Origin: Cryptomeria japonica | Lineage: Eukaryota; Streptophyta; Pinopsida; Cupressales; Cupressaceae | NCBI RefSeq assembly: GCF_030272615.1 | Contig: NC_081409.1 | Span: 875,943,594 to 876,007,593 of the forward strand | Reading direction: 5' to 3' | Length of the DNA stretch: 64,000 nucleotides | Shown here: positions 45,984-58,069 of the stretch, piece after piece | Position numbering within the stretch: position 1 is the first letter of the stretch | Layout of the letters: each line of letters opens with the position of its first letter | Notes under the pieces: model-generated | Told to the model about the DNA's origin: nothing | What the model saw: the letters and a program-made list of their open reading frames with translations, nothing else | The model's database searches: none | Made by a program: the position numbers and the translations under genes

Positions 45984-46807
45984 CATTCAAGCATTCAAGC
46001 ATTCAAGCATTCAAACATTCCTTCAAGCAATTGATCATTCTAAGTCTCCATTAAAGGCTAAGTGTTGCATTCAAGACAAGGATTCAACCATTGAAGAGGA
46101 GATCACATGCTACAACATACAACATATAACAAACAACAACATCTATACCTTCGCATATAAGGATACAAACATCCTTACAACAAGGTACTAGTACTTGTTT
46201 TACATTACAGTCATTTACATTTACACCATTTCTCATTTCTTGGTTAATTCCAAAACCGGGGTTTGACCTAAGGGCAAACCCCTAATCCCTAACCCCGCAA
46301 TCGTCTTCGCTTTTCTATGTGTAGGTTGCAGGTACGCAGCTGAAATTGAAGATCTGGAATCCTTGTGCAGAGACGAACAAATCCCCCTTCGTTTCGCGGA
46401 TTTTTCGGAGGACCGTGTGCACGCCGAGCGCCATCGTCCCATCAACTTTTGCTCAAATTTGCAGAACAGCGCCGTCTCGACCTTTTACTGCTAATTCCAG
46501 GTCCACAGCTTCATATCATATCCCTATCTCTATTTATAAGTGAATCTTTCTTGCTTCTACATGCATTCCTAGTTCAATCTTTCTATCTACATTCTTTACA
46601 AAAGAGGGTATCCTTGCTGTCTTAACCCTTGAAACTCATATAGAATCCAATCTTGCCTTGTGTGGGATTGGATCTTGTGGGTTTCAACCCCTCTTTTGAA
46701 TGTAAAGTCTCCCCTAAGTGAAAACCATCAACCCTAGTGACTCTCCCTTCTCTCTCCTTGGAGTTGGGGAGGGGAGAACAACTAGGGTTCGATTTTTCTG
46801 CTTTACA
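45984..46807 (+). repeat. 5' LTR of element I (truncated)
   Basis: It corresponds to about 51118-51935 of the 3' LTR and ends CTTTACA. At its left edge the 10-bp word CATTCAAG(CA) is reiterated, and the copy number differs from the other LTR. The missing part abuts element H. Confidence 0.9.
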
Positions 46808-46826
46808 TTTTGGTGAACCTGACGTG
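46808..46826 (+). other. Probable primer binding site of element I
   Basis: TTTGGTGAACCTGACGTGA directly follows the LTR and is a typical TGG-starting primer site, but it is not the initiator-Met type. I could not assign the tRNA. A similar string follows the LTR-like remnant at 58070. Confidence 0.6.
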
Positions 46827-47989
46827 AACATCCTTTCTGATTATTCATGGTTAGATCTGAAAATTGGATGCCTTGATTACATTTCCATGTTTGATCTTTT
46901 GCAAAATTTTAGAGGTTAATTGCATAAAAACCCTAAATTTTCTTTTTAGTAATTGAGCTTGTGAAATGTTTATTTGTTAATGCTTGTTTCAGATCTGCCC
47001 TTCTATTACAAATTATCAATTCATATTTGTGCTTTAATTTTGAAAATTAAGTGGTTAAGAGTCAAAACCCTAATTTTTGAAACCCTCTTGATTCAACCTT
47101 TGACTGATAATTTCACTAATCAAAACATCTCCAAATCAGCTGTAACTTTGGATTCCGCAATAAAATCATAATATCTTTCATCCTTGAAAATTTGAAAAAA
47201 AGTTGCGAGGACCGTGTGCACTCCGAGCGCCATCTTCCCCGACATTTTTTCCGAAATTTCGGGAGCTAGATCTTACTGTATTTTTCTGCTAAAATCCAGA
47301 ATTTTGGCTGATTTCATCAATTCTAACACCTTCAAAATCACAGTCAAAGTTGGTCTAGCAATTGCTTGGATTGAGGCTTCTAATCATTCAAAAATTGTTG
47401 AAATTGAAATTTGTGTCAAAATTGTGTTTCTTACAGTCTTAAATCTGAAAAGTGTGTTATCATTCATTCGAAATTTCAGTGCTTTATTCAAATTCTTGCA
47501 ATTTGTGACTTTTGAAATTAAGTGCTTAATTACAACAACTTTGATTTTCGCTTTCAAAATTGAATTTTGCGTGAAATTGAGTCAATTGTTAATTTTCAAA
47601 ACTTGCATTGCTCTTAACATTCCCCTCTAAAATCATAAAATTCGAAATTTCAGTTTCCCTCTCTTTTTCAAAATTCAAATTTTGCATTTTTCGACAATCT
47701 TGGTAGGGTTCAATTTTGAGATTGCAACTTTAATTTGGCCTATCTACAGATCGTAAAATCACTCAATTTTTTCAGGTTAGTTGTAAAATCATCATAACTT
47801 TCATCCCTGCAAATTTCGAAAAAAGTTGCGAGGACCGTGTGCACCCCGAGCGCCACGGTCCCGGACATTTTTTCCGAAATTTCGGGAGATTGTCCTGATT
47901 GTATTTAACAGCTTAAATCTAGAAGATTGGCTGATTTTACTGAAATTTGCTACCTCTAAAATTCAAACTCTTCTCTCTTTCTTTAGTGC
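46827..47989 (+). other. Leader of element I
   Basis: An AT-rich leader of about 1.16 kb. A block of about 50 bp (AAAAGTTGCGAGGACCGTGT and following) occurs at 47200 and again at 47821, and a related GGAGGACCGTGTGCACGCC block lies in the LTR (46409, 51536). The leader thus repeats an LTR motif. Frames such as 47214-47630 have no coding character. Confidence 0.65.
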
Positions 47990-49969
47990 ATGAGTTTTAC
48001 AACAATAAGTCCTACTTACACTATTCCCGTTAGACAAAGCCCTAGAATTAAGTCCTTCCAAGGTTTAATTACTGAGGAGATGGAACCTAATTTGAATGGC
48101 CTTTTTAACGAGGACATGGGTAATTCCTCTAATCCACTTAATGATGAAGAAGCTCTCCATGAGGTTTCTGTAGAACAACTTTCAAAATTGGATAACCAAT
48201 TTGATGATTTTCGACAATGGATGTCTCAAGAATACCCCGATAGTCAAGCTCTTCCTTTAATTGAGGGTCTAAAACATATGCTTCATCGTCAACCTGGGCA
48301 TGATAATGAAAAATGTTTTGCTTTAAAGGGTAAAATTCAAGATTTGATTGATAATAATACTATTTCTGTTTCTGGAGTGAATGATAAAGGCAACACATCT
48401 GTAGCTCCTCCTAACCAAAATCTTCAGATTTTTACTGATCCATTACCTTCTCATACCTCTAATGCGATTGATACTACTGATTCCTCTGTCTCACCTGATG
48501 ATCTTGTGTCCATGACTCCGAATGTGATTAACTTTGTGGAGCAGTAGAAAATCCCTAAAGAACTTTCCATCACCTTTGATTCTAGCGAAACTATCAGGGC
48601 ACCTGATGGTCCTTTATATATAGTTGCAAAAGTCAAAAATACACCTTGTCGTGGAGTGCTTATTGATCCTTCTTGCATGGTTAATGTCATTACTGAAGAA
48701 TTTCTTTTTACTTTGCAATTGAATCAAGTGATCTATGATGAAACAAATGTGGTTGTGAAATTATTTGATGCATTTTCTTCTCCTACAATTGGTTCTATTA
48801 CATTACCTATTGAGGTCCATAACAAATCCCTTGATGTGGACTTTGCTATTATTCCATCATCCAAACAATTTCGTGTGAAGCTAGGCTATCCTTGGCTATC
48901 TTCCATGAAAGCTATTGCTTCTCCTATTCACAAGTGTTTGAAATTTCCCCATAATGGTGAAGTTGTTACTATCAATCATAGTCTCTTTAAACCAGCTGAA
49001 AGAATTTCTAGCGTTCCTATTGATTACTTTTGGCCTAAACAATTCCAATCTCTTCCTCCGCGAAGTGATCATCTTTTCAAATCTTATCAAAAGTGGAAAA
49101 AAGATATGATCCTATCTCTAAGTGAACCTAGAACACCCAAACTTGACATTCCTATCATTCTTGAGAAGGAAGTTCTTCCTTTGAAAGATAAAACTAATGT
49201 CTTTCCTCAAGAAGATTCCCAACCCATCCCTATGGATGTGACTATGCCTATATCTACTAAACTTCCTAAAAGTAGACCTATCCCTCCTCGTCATGATGGA
49301 CTTGGTCTCCTTCCTAAACCAAATATTCCTCCCTTATATGGAGCAGTTCCTCCTCCTTCCTCCTATGGAGAGAAGAGACCTTCCTCTTCTCCTATTGTTC
49401 AGCCTAAGAGACCACAACCTAAACACCCAAGTGATAAGGATGAGAACATTCCTCCTCCTCAATCTTCTCAACTTCCTACTAAGACTAGACGAAATCGTTC
49501 TGCACGTGAACGTCGGCGAAAGCGTCATCTTAGAGCTCAAACTTTGCAATCCCCAAAAACACCTTCAACAAGCATTATTCAATTTTCTCCTCAGCCGGAA
49601 ATTGAGCCAAAATCTCCTAAACATAAGATGCATGATGGTCTTGATCCTGTGCGAGTTAAAGATCCTATTTTTATAAATCTTGATGATGATATAGGTGAAA
49701 ATGTTATTCATGATGAAAATGTTACTTCTCTTGCTTCTGATAGTGAATATGAACTTGTTGATATTGATAACCATTTATCTAATGAATTTTCTAAAGCACT
49801 TATCCTAGCTCCTAGACAAGAACAACGTGGCTCGGAACATGAACATAGCCCTTGTTTGGATCTTGTGATAGCTCCATCTGCTATGTTGGATGTTCCTCCT
49901 CTAGCGTGTTTCCTACCTTCCCGAAATATTGATCAGCAAGATCGGGGGGTAGATGACGTGCTAGACTAG
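47990..49969 (+). CDS. Element I Gag C-terminus/protease-like protein with one in-frame TAG
   Basis: One frame of 660 codons runs from ATG 47990 to the stop at 49967-49969, broken only by TAG at 48545-48547. The first 185 codons end Gag-like, with a degenerate knuckle phrase GHDNEKCFALKGKIQDLID typical of plant Gypsy Gag. After the TAG comes a retropepsin-like region (GVLIDPSCMVNVI, about 48650, then LGYPWLSSMKAIASPIHKC, about 48880). The catalytic Asp is present but the following Gly is lost, so activity is doubtful. The C-terminal 300 residues are Pro-rich, with a strongly basic patch (RRNRSARERRRKRH, about 49487) and an acidic end. There is no RT or integrase. The TAG may be a mutation or a readthrough site. 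Confidence 0.72.
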
Positions 49970-50709
49970 TTCATTAGCATAGCAGATTCTCTCCTCCTCT
50001 CTTTTGTTACTTCTTCTATATGTTATTCTCATTCTTCTATTTGTTGTCCTTAGTGTTGTCTACTTGAGGACGATGCAAAGCATTGAGATCTCTTTTTGTC
50101 TCTCTCATGTTGACTCAAAAGACACATGTGTTCCCTTCTTCTAGGTGACCTTCCTTGATTGGGGAATGAAGAACAATTATGCATACATACATATGATATA
50201 CATGAATTATCATACAGCATACTGACCCCGAGGAAAGCGAAGTCACCTTGTGCTTTGTGTTTTGTGTCTATTATCCTTGGGCTTATCTCACACTTGGGGG
50301 CTAAATCCTTGTGATAACATGCTGCTTTCTCATTTCTTATATGTATCACTACCTTAAAGCAATCACCCCCGGTGAGGCGTGTGCGATCGCTTTAACGTAG
50401 GGGGCCATACATCCCGTTCATATCTTTTCAAGATACTTGAAAATTTCTTGACAAATTTAGCTTTGCCTTGAAAATTTTTTATATCTTTCTTGCATGACTC
50501 ATAGTGAGGGAACCTTACTACTGACAGTCATGGTTCTCCCTCGTGATCTTCCCTTTTACTTTGTCAATCAAATTCGTAAGATCCTTAGTCCACTGGGGGC
50601 TTAATGTATCTTGCCTCCTTGACGTGGTGAAAGTTTTTCAATGTTGATTCCTTGTACTTTACCGGAAGTATGAGCGTACGCTTATACTCCCGCTAAAGTG
50701 GGGGCTAAA
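49970..50709 (+). other. 3' region of element I with three polypurine-like tracts
   Basis: Non-coding. Near-copies of a TGGGGGCTAAAT word occur at 50294-50306, 50593-50605 and 50697-50709. Only the last touches the LTR and is the polypurine tract by position. The other two may be older tracts or duplicated LTR-proximal DNA. Confidence 0.7.
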
Positions 50710-51935
50710 TGTAGCATCCTAAAATTGTGACACTTGCAATTTTGACTGCATTTGGGTCTTCACGATGGCGACGCAACACTGAACCTGAATGGAGACCCCA
50801 AAACTTGTCCACAACATCAAAAACTGCATTTTTCCAGCACCCTGCTTGATCCCTCCTTGCACCGTGCTGTCCCGGGAGGTGGGCGCCCTGGTCCTTCAGG
50901 ACTAGGGCGCCCAGCGCCCTGGTCCCTGGCCCTATTTTGGGCCCGGTCTCCTATGGGACTTCGGGTCTTTTTGTTTGCAAATTGGAAAATAACATTTCCT
51001 GGTCGGCCTAAGGTCGGGAAAATCAGTCTATCAACCCTAATTGGCAAGTATATAAACTACATTTTCCTCTCTCATTCGGAAGAGGCGAAAAAGGTGGAAA
51101 CGATACTCAAACATTCAAACATTCAAGCATTCAAGCATTCAAACATTCCTTCAAGCAATTGATCATTCTAAGTCTCCATTCAAGGCTAAGTGTTGCATTC
51201 AAGACAAGGATTCAACCATTGAAGAGGAGATCACATGCTACAACATACAACATATAACAAACAACAACATCTATACCTTCGCATATAAGGATACAAACAT
51301 CCTTACAACAAGGTACTAGTACTTGTTTTACATTACAGTCATTTACATTTACAACATTTCTCATTTCTTGGTTAATTCCAAAACCGGGGTTTGACCTAAG
51401 GGCAAACCCCTAATCCCTAACCCCCCAATCGTCTTCGCTTTTTTGTGTGTAGGTTGCAGGTACGCAGTTGAAATTGAAGATCTGGAATCCTTGTGCAGAG
51501 ACAAACAGATCCCCCTTCATTTCGCGGATTTTTCGGAGGACCGTGTGCACGCCGGGCGCTATCGTCCCGTCAACTTTTACTCAAATTTGCAGAACAGCGT
51601 CGTCTCGACCTTTTACTGCTAATTCCAGGTCCGCAGCTTCATATCATATCCCTATCTCTATTTATAAGTGAATCTTTCTTGCTTCTACATGCATTCCTAG
51701 TTCAATCTTTCTATCTACATTCTTTACAAAAGAGGGTATCCTTGCTGTCTTAACCCTTGAAACTCATATAGAATCCAATCTTGCCTTGTGTGGGATTGGA
51801 TCTTGTGGGTTTCAACCCCTCTTTTGAATGTAAAGTCTCCCCTAAGTGAAAACCATCAACCCTAGTGACTCTCCCTTCTCTCTCCTTGGAGTTGGGGAGG
51901 GGAGAACAACTAGGGTTCGATTTTTCCGCTTTACA
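50710..51935 (+). repeat. 3' LTR of element I
   Basis: This 1226-bp LTR starts TGTAGCATCCTAAAATTG and ends CTTTACA. A GC-rich segment with the self-complementary phrases GGGCGCCCTGG and AGGGCGCCCAGCGCC lies at 50880-50930. A TATATAAAC motif at 51049-51057 is a good core-promoter candidate. Confidence 0.9.
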
Positions 51936-54900
51936 CTTGGGTATCTTTGCTTTTATTTTTCGGTGTTGCTACAAGGAGCTTCCCTTGTGTTCTGATGATC
52001 TCACCCTTGTTTCTCCTTTTGAGGTGGAGATGGAGGTGGTGGGCTAATTTGAAGTCCAACGATTATTTGATCATTCTCCTTTTGTGCTTCCTATTGAGGT
52101 GGTCATGTTTCATATTGAGGTGGAGATAGGTCTTGCAAGAGAAGATGTGTGATGCAGTAAGGGGATTATTATTGCCCTTTGTTCTGGTGGTGCCTTCAGT
52201 GTTGTCTTTGTTTCTCCTGTTGAGGTGGAGTTTTGCGTAGCTAGAGGTGTTGTTCTTCAGCATCGAAGGAAAGTGGTGAAAGTTTAGTCTTCTTATTGCT
52301 TTCCTTGTTGTATTATGGGCTTAGGATGGTGGTTTCCTTGAGCTAGTAGGTTTTATGGTTACACTCTTGATATTGTAACAACTCTTTTTGGTTGTTGGTT
52401 GGTTGTTGTTTGGCTACTATGTGTCTAAGATCCATCTTCTAGCATCATTTTGTCTGTGGTTGATGTTATTTGTTTGTAAAGGGTTTCAGGCCCCTTCAAA
52501 ACCCATTTGACCCCTCCTAAAAAAACAATTGTATAAGGATCACACACTTGGTGCCCTATTTGAGTAATTATGAAAACAATTTATTTATAAGACACCTCTA
52601 TCATAAATTATTGCTTTATTAATATATGTAGTTTTCTAATAAAAAAAGAATGAGTTGAATATATTAGTAAATGAATGGCACCTAAGGTTTTAACTGATGT
52701 TCAAAACATTATCAATATGATGTTAAAAATGTGTCGGCATAAGATATTTTAATAGTTTTGTGACTTTATGATCCAATTTTAACTACCACAATTACATCCA
52801 ACACAATAAATTTTAATATATCATAAAAAAAATCCTTTTCAAATACAAATTACTCGACATTCTAATGTTTAAATGCAAGATAAAACCTATCATGCTAGAT
52901 TGCTAGGTTCTATTGGGACTCGGATTGTTTGTTACCTTTTGTGCCTAAATCCCTTCCCATTGTGTGTTAATGAAATGTGACCCATTTTTGATAGTTGATA
53001 TGAGAAATCCGAAATTTTGCACCCTATTGTTCTCTTTACACTTGAGTGTTTTTGCAAGCCTTTTGTTTCTTTAGTAGAAAATCCTAATCTAAAATTTTGA
53101 CTAAGTATCCAAAGTCTTTCCTTTTCAGCGAGTTCGCCAGTTCACGACCTTGTTGACTAGCCAAAAGTTCATTTTTACAAAGGAAGTGAGTGTTTATGGT
53201 TTCAAAGTTTGTGAGTTCATTGGTTCGATTTGTTGAAAAGGCCAGTTGACAAAGTATATTATCTGGCCAAAACAATTTCTAAGGCATAACTAGTAAGAAA
53301 TGAAGAAAATGAAAGAGAAGGATGATGTCTTTTTCAACAAGTTCACCAGTTCACAAACCCTCCAATTCACAAAAGAGTTGCTCGTTGGTTCTCTTTTTCG
53401 TCAACAAGGGAAACGAAGAAGAAAGGAAGAAAGGTTTAGAGAGTTTGAGAGTTTTTTTATGTTCGCAAGTTGTAAAACAAGAATGAAGCGAATGAAGGAG
53501 TAAAAGAGAAAAGAGTTCATTTTTGGCAAGTTTGTCGATTCATGGACTTGTCCATTCACTAGTTTTAAAGTTTGTCGATTTTAAAATAGCCCAAGGTGCA
53601 ACTTTAATAATATTCTCGTTGTGTTATGAGGATAGTGATTTTTAAATGGCGATAGTTGTGCACATCGCTCGACCTGCTAGAGTAATTGTGACCTCCTTGC
53701 ATTTGCATCATTTATTCTGAACAAGAGTTAATCTTAGGCCGTAGATTTTGAATCACTTGTGTGCAACGTAGGGTTGGCAGCAAGTATATGTTGGAGATTT
53801 TTGCTCATTTCAGAGGGAGGTTGGTTTACCGAGTGGTCTCCACAAGCCTAAAGAAGTTGCAACGCACCCATTAATGCCAGTCTTATTCATTTTGTGGGAT
53901 TTCAAACCTGTGAAATCTGAGAAGGCTAGCCTTGCAAGTAGATTTAGTTGTAGAGTGTAGGCTAGTCTTGCAAGTAGATTAAGTTGTAGAGTGTCTTCAA
54001 TGTAGTATGTATGTATTTTGGAAGATTTTGTATAGCAGATAGGATATTTCTTTGCCACATGTACTAGCATGAGTATGAGATGAATGTAACAACATTCTAA
54101 AACTAAAACAAGCTTGGTAATAATCTCTTTCATTTTGTAGATGAATATATGTAGCTTTATTTTTGAATAAATAAGTATGTTCTATTATTTCTTTCACAAT
54201 CGTTGTATGCAAATACATAGTTCCATGTTCTCTGATTCTAGGATGTTCTTTCTTTCTATGAATTGTGAATCTATTTCTAAATAGATAGGCATTAGTTTGA
54301 GATCATCTACCAATTTTATAATCTTTAAAATCGAAAAATTTAAGTCATTAGTTGATTTAGGTGGTCCTTTCCACTAACTCTTGACTATCAATATAATCAA
54401 GGAATTATCCTTAAGTGAATAATCAACATATATTGTTTATGGGGGTCATGTAGCACAATTCCATCAACTATGTATAGGGGTTATTGAGGTGGTTTAAGTG
54501 TTCTTAGTCTAGTAATAGACTTTGGGACTAAGTCAATGAGATTGGTTTGGTTGTCAGTGCTTCACTATCAACTATATTTTATATGAGTTTAATACCTATT
54601 GAGGTATGTCCCTAGGAACACCCTCTCGAGTCTAAGCTAATCTCAAAGCATAGGTGATCTAACCCACTCTCATTGAGTTCTCTCAAAGTCCTGTATGGTT
54701 TTGTTGATGAACTAATTCCATTCATTTGTTGACACCATAGCCTTGTAAATGAAATTCCAACTCTAAGAAATGGAGCAATCATTTTGAGACCTGACAGATT
54801 CAATAGTTCGAAGTATACATTTCGGTTAAAAAATTTTGATGCTAAGAAAACATCCTTTATAGCATTCAAGATGTTTGTAATAGTGGATCATTGGTGGCAA

Positions 54901-55662
54901 CATCTTAGTACACAATGTGATAGATAATATCAACCAATTTAGACCTAGGAAGCTTTTTCCAATGCTTTACAGGAAGAATATCATCTCCTTAGACATTATG
55001 AGGATGAAAAATAAATTTTAATAGTTAGACCAATGTATTGGCAAAATTATGGAATCCTACACAAATGAGTTCCATTACTACTTCACATTCCTCCATGAGG
55101 ACACTCTTGACCATGTTAAAGTTCTTAAGTTTATTAGTAGAACATTGCCTTCATTTCACACCATAATATAGTTACTTATATCAAACAATTTAGGTTATGA
55201 ATTTTCTATGCAACTAAAATAGAATCCATGGCAAAGAATTAGTTTAACCTATCTTCATGCAAGGGAAATCCTCCCTAAAGAATAATTTTAAGCCTTTTGC
55301 ACAATAATTTTGTGCTCACTTGGTGGTTGTACCTCATGCCCATAATTTATTCTTGATTACGCTCATCTTTGAGAACATTTTTGGAGGCTCAATACAATCC
55401 CTTGCTCAAAGACATTTTTCTAGCTTGGAATTCCAAGAGTGGGGCACCTAGCAGCCCTGTCCTCCTAGACTAATGTGCCCAGCACTCCTGTTCAGGGATT
55501 TTGTTATGTAACTAGGGATATGATATTACAAGGTATTTACCTATGGATGGAGATGTCGACATGCAGCACACATCCTTTATGTTTTTTTATTAGCAAAGCA
55601 ACGTTAACTAGGTCGTTGACCCTTAACATAGTCAAAGACTATCAACAACACATTTAACAATA
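51936..55662. other. No gene seen; intergenic and old repeat DNA
   Basis: From 52200 to 52540 a GTTGTTGGTTGG-rich stretch ends AAAGGGTTTCAGGCCCC and a short A run, resembling plant LINE 3' ends; this is weak. At 53100-53580 the words GTTCACCAGTTCAC, GTTCGCCAGTTCAC and GTTTGTCGATT recur, an old repeat. A 36-bp duplication lies at 53924-53994. Near 55441-55490 a phrase like the GGGCGCCCAGC motif of LTR I occurs. No coding motif was found. Confidence 0.45.
53924..53994. repeat. Two-copy 36-bp tandem repeat
   Basis: The unit GGCTAGYCTTGCAAGTAGAT and following bases starts at 53924 and 53960. The copies differ at two or three bases, and the second is one base short. Confidence 0.88.
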
Positions 55663-56740
55663 TCAAGCAGCAAAAACAAGGGTGTTGGCCCATAATACAA
55701 CCTGCAAGTAGTGAGAGAATAACAAACCAAGGGAGAAAGCCCCCAAACAACAAGGTCGGACAAGCGAATAAGAAATCCTATCAAACCAAAAACAACCCAA
55801 ACCCAACTCAAGGAGGGGTAGAGACACCCAAGCCTTGACAAGGAGCGGTTTGAGGGAGGGGGGAAGACTTCCCCTTCTGCTTGCAATAAACCACAGTCCA
55901 GACGATACTATCATTAGGGCCATCAAGAGAGAGATCAAATAGGGAGGACCCTGCAGGGTTACAGTCAGTAGTGGCAACAGAGTGTTGTTGTAGGACCGCA
56001 GCAAGCTGCAACAAAATAGCGCTAGGTTGCTGCAGAGGAACAACATCAAGAGTAGAGTTGGTAGGACTAGAATGAGGTTGTGAATCCTCAAGGGAAAAAG
56101 GAGTTGCAATAGCATGACAACAACAACATCAGTAGTAAGAGGCACATCATCTCGGGAGGAGGACTCATCATCATGAGAGGAGCCAACTGAATAAGAATCA
56201 CAAGCATAGATAGTCAAGTGGTCAACTGTAGCATCTTTCCACCAAGTAGCAACACCCTTATGACATGAAATAGAGCAATTTGAAGCCAAATGACCCATGG
56301 AGAAGTATTTTTGGCAGTGAAAGGGGAGGCCCTCAAAATCCAACAGTTGTGTCCAAGGCTTGTCCCCTACCATGAGAACCACATCCCCTAGGAGAGGTGA
56401 AGAGATGTCAATGTCGACTAAGATACGAGCAAAGGTAGAGTGGCCCATTGAGGACGTGGCATCATCAACCTTCAATAAGCGGCCAATAGAGTTACTAATG
56501 GCCTCATAGCAAGAATGCTCCTAGAGATGGAGGGGAAGATTTGGAAGGCGAACCCAAACTAGACACACGTTAAGTAGTTCAATAAGAGGGTTGAAAGAAG
56601 TTATCCAGGGCTTAACAGAGAGAGGGTGAACTCCTCAAGCCCATAGCTTGCCCAAAACCAAATCTCGATCAGCCAAAGAAGCAAAGACAACAATGAAAAA
56701 TCATTTAGCACAAGGAAAGAGCTCAATACTATATGTTAAT
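55663..56740 (-). pseudogene. LINE (L1-type) ORF1 relic
   Basis: Minus-strand text runs through a DUF4283-like RNA-binding region (VWVRLPNLPLHL about 56550, then FARILVDIDISSPLLGD about 56420 and PWTQLLDFEGLPFHC) to one CCHC-like knuckle, CQKYFSMGHLASNC (about 56300), in which the second Cys is replaced. This order is that of plant L1 ORF1 proteins. A stop near 56520 and a frame change near 55900 disable it. No endonuclease or RT was found downstream. Confidence 0.75.
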
Positions 56741-57199
56741 TATATTGGGTCATGTGAATAAATTATGTAATTAATTAAATTAGTTGAGTATGCCTTAATT
56801 AGACTTTACCCTTCCATATTATTGGGAAGAGGCATATATAAAGGAAGGTGATTATCATTGTAAGATACATGTGTGAAGATGATATTGCATTTGGGATCTC
56901 CTAGAGAGTGGCTTTTTCCTTAAGAAGTATTGTATGGTGTTGCCCTATCTTAAGGGTTTACTACGTTCAACATATATTGGATATTAGGGCATATTGGCCT
57001 ACATACATCTCATGTCATGTGAGTTATATATTCTGTAATTTATTATTTCCATTTTTATATATGAAGTTCTTATCGCATTTTGGCCCCAAAATCAAAAATT
57101 AAACTTGAAAAGGTATGAGTTGCATATAAATATAACTCCATCTCTCATTTGAACATCTATTAATTACGAATTCAATTCCAATTGAGCATTTAATCAAGC

Positions 57200-58069
57200 A
57201 TCTTAAAGGCAATTGAGGAGAAGTTTGCAATCAAGCATTCAAGCATTCAATTTCAACAATCATGATCAAGTTTTATGTATTCTTCAATGAAGGCATGCAT
57301 TAACATCCATCAAGAAACATCAAACTTTGTGTGAGGCTTCAAGGTAAGGAGTTTTGTATCAAAGGGTATCATTTCAATCATTTCCTTTAATATTATTAGC
57401 CTTTGCGCTACTAGAGGTAAGCTCTCTTTCATCCAACATTGCAATAGCGAAGGTGTAAACACCAACACAGTGTTTGATTTAGGCAAGCCCGTATACAACA
57501 TAACATTTTTCCTTCTTCTATCCACACAAGTTACAAATCAAAAAATCAAAAAATTGAAAAATTGTATAGAGCAAACTATGACATACATTTTTAGACTTTG
57601 AACAACGTAAATATGTCTTGGCTTTGGAGTGTAGCTCTAGTGTTCAACATTTTTTTTGTTCGAATTTAGGAGAGATGAATCTATAGAGCCCTCTAATTCA
57701 TAATCTAGAAAACTCAGTTGACAAAAGTACCTTTAGGACTAGGGTGCCTAGCTCTAGTGTCTAACACTTTCTGCTACAAGTTCCTCTCTACATCCCATCT
57801 ACAAAGCTCTACTATTTTGTTGCATTATTGAATTGTATCTTACTAGCTATGCTAAATGTTGTCAATTTCCTATCACACTACCTAGATCTTGCATATTTCA
57901 TATCAGATCAATCCCAAATAAAAAAGAGGAAGTAATCATACACAACATCTAGCTCTCCTTTAGTACATATTATATATTAGTGGTTTTTTCCTCCTATCGA
58001 TTTCATCAATAAAAACTAAATTGGGATTTGAGGTCTTCAGCTAGAAGACCCCATTTTCCCATCCATTCA
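57200..58069 (+). repeat. Diverged Gypsy-like LTR remnant with primer site
   Basis: CATTCA at 58064-58069 is followed by TTTTGGTGAACCCAAC, nearly the same as the junction of LTR I with its primer site. Upstream, CAAGCATTCAAGCATTCAA (57232-57250) and AGGGTGCCTAGCTCTAG (about 57737) echo words of LTR I. I read it as an old relative of I. Its left limit is uncertain and no second LTR was found. Confidence 0.4.

Larger units (their letters stand above)
45984..51935 (+). mobile_element. Non-autonomous Ty3/Gypsy-like element I (gag-PR only)
   Basis: A truncated 5' LTR (45984-46807) and a full 3' LTR (50710-51935, 1226 bp) bracket a primer site, a leader and one Gag-protease-like frame; there is no RT, RNase H or integrase. 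The shared LTR part is highly similar. The first 408 bp of the 5' LTR are missing at the junction with H, so no TSD can be tested. Gag and protease wording points to the Gypsy superfamily. Confidence 0.88.

Noticed and set aside
52200-52540. LINE 3' end
   Set aside because: Only the GTTGTTGG-rich composition and a short A run support it; there is no RT text and no target duplication, so it is mentioned only inside an intergenic entry.
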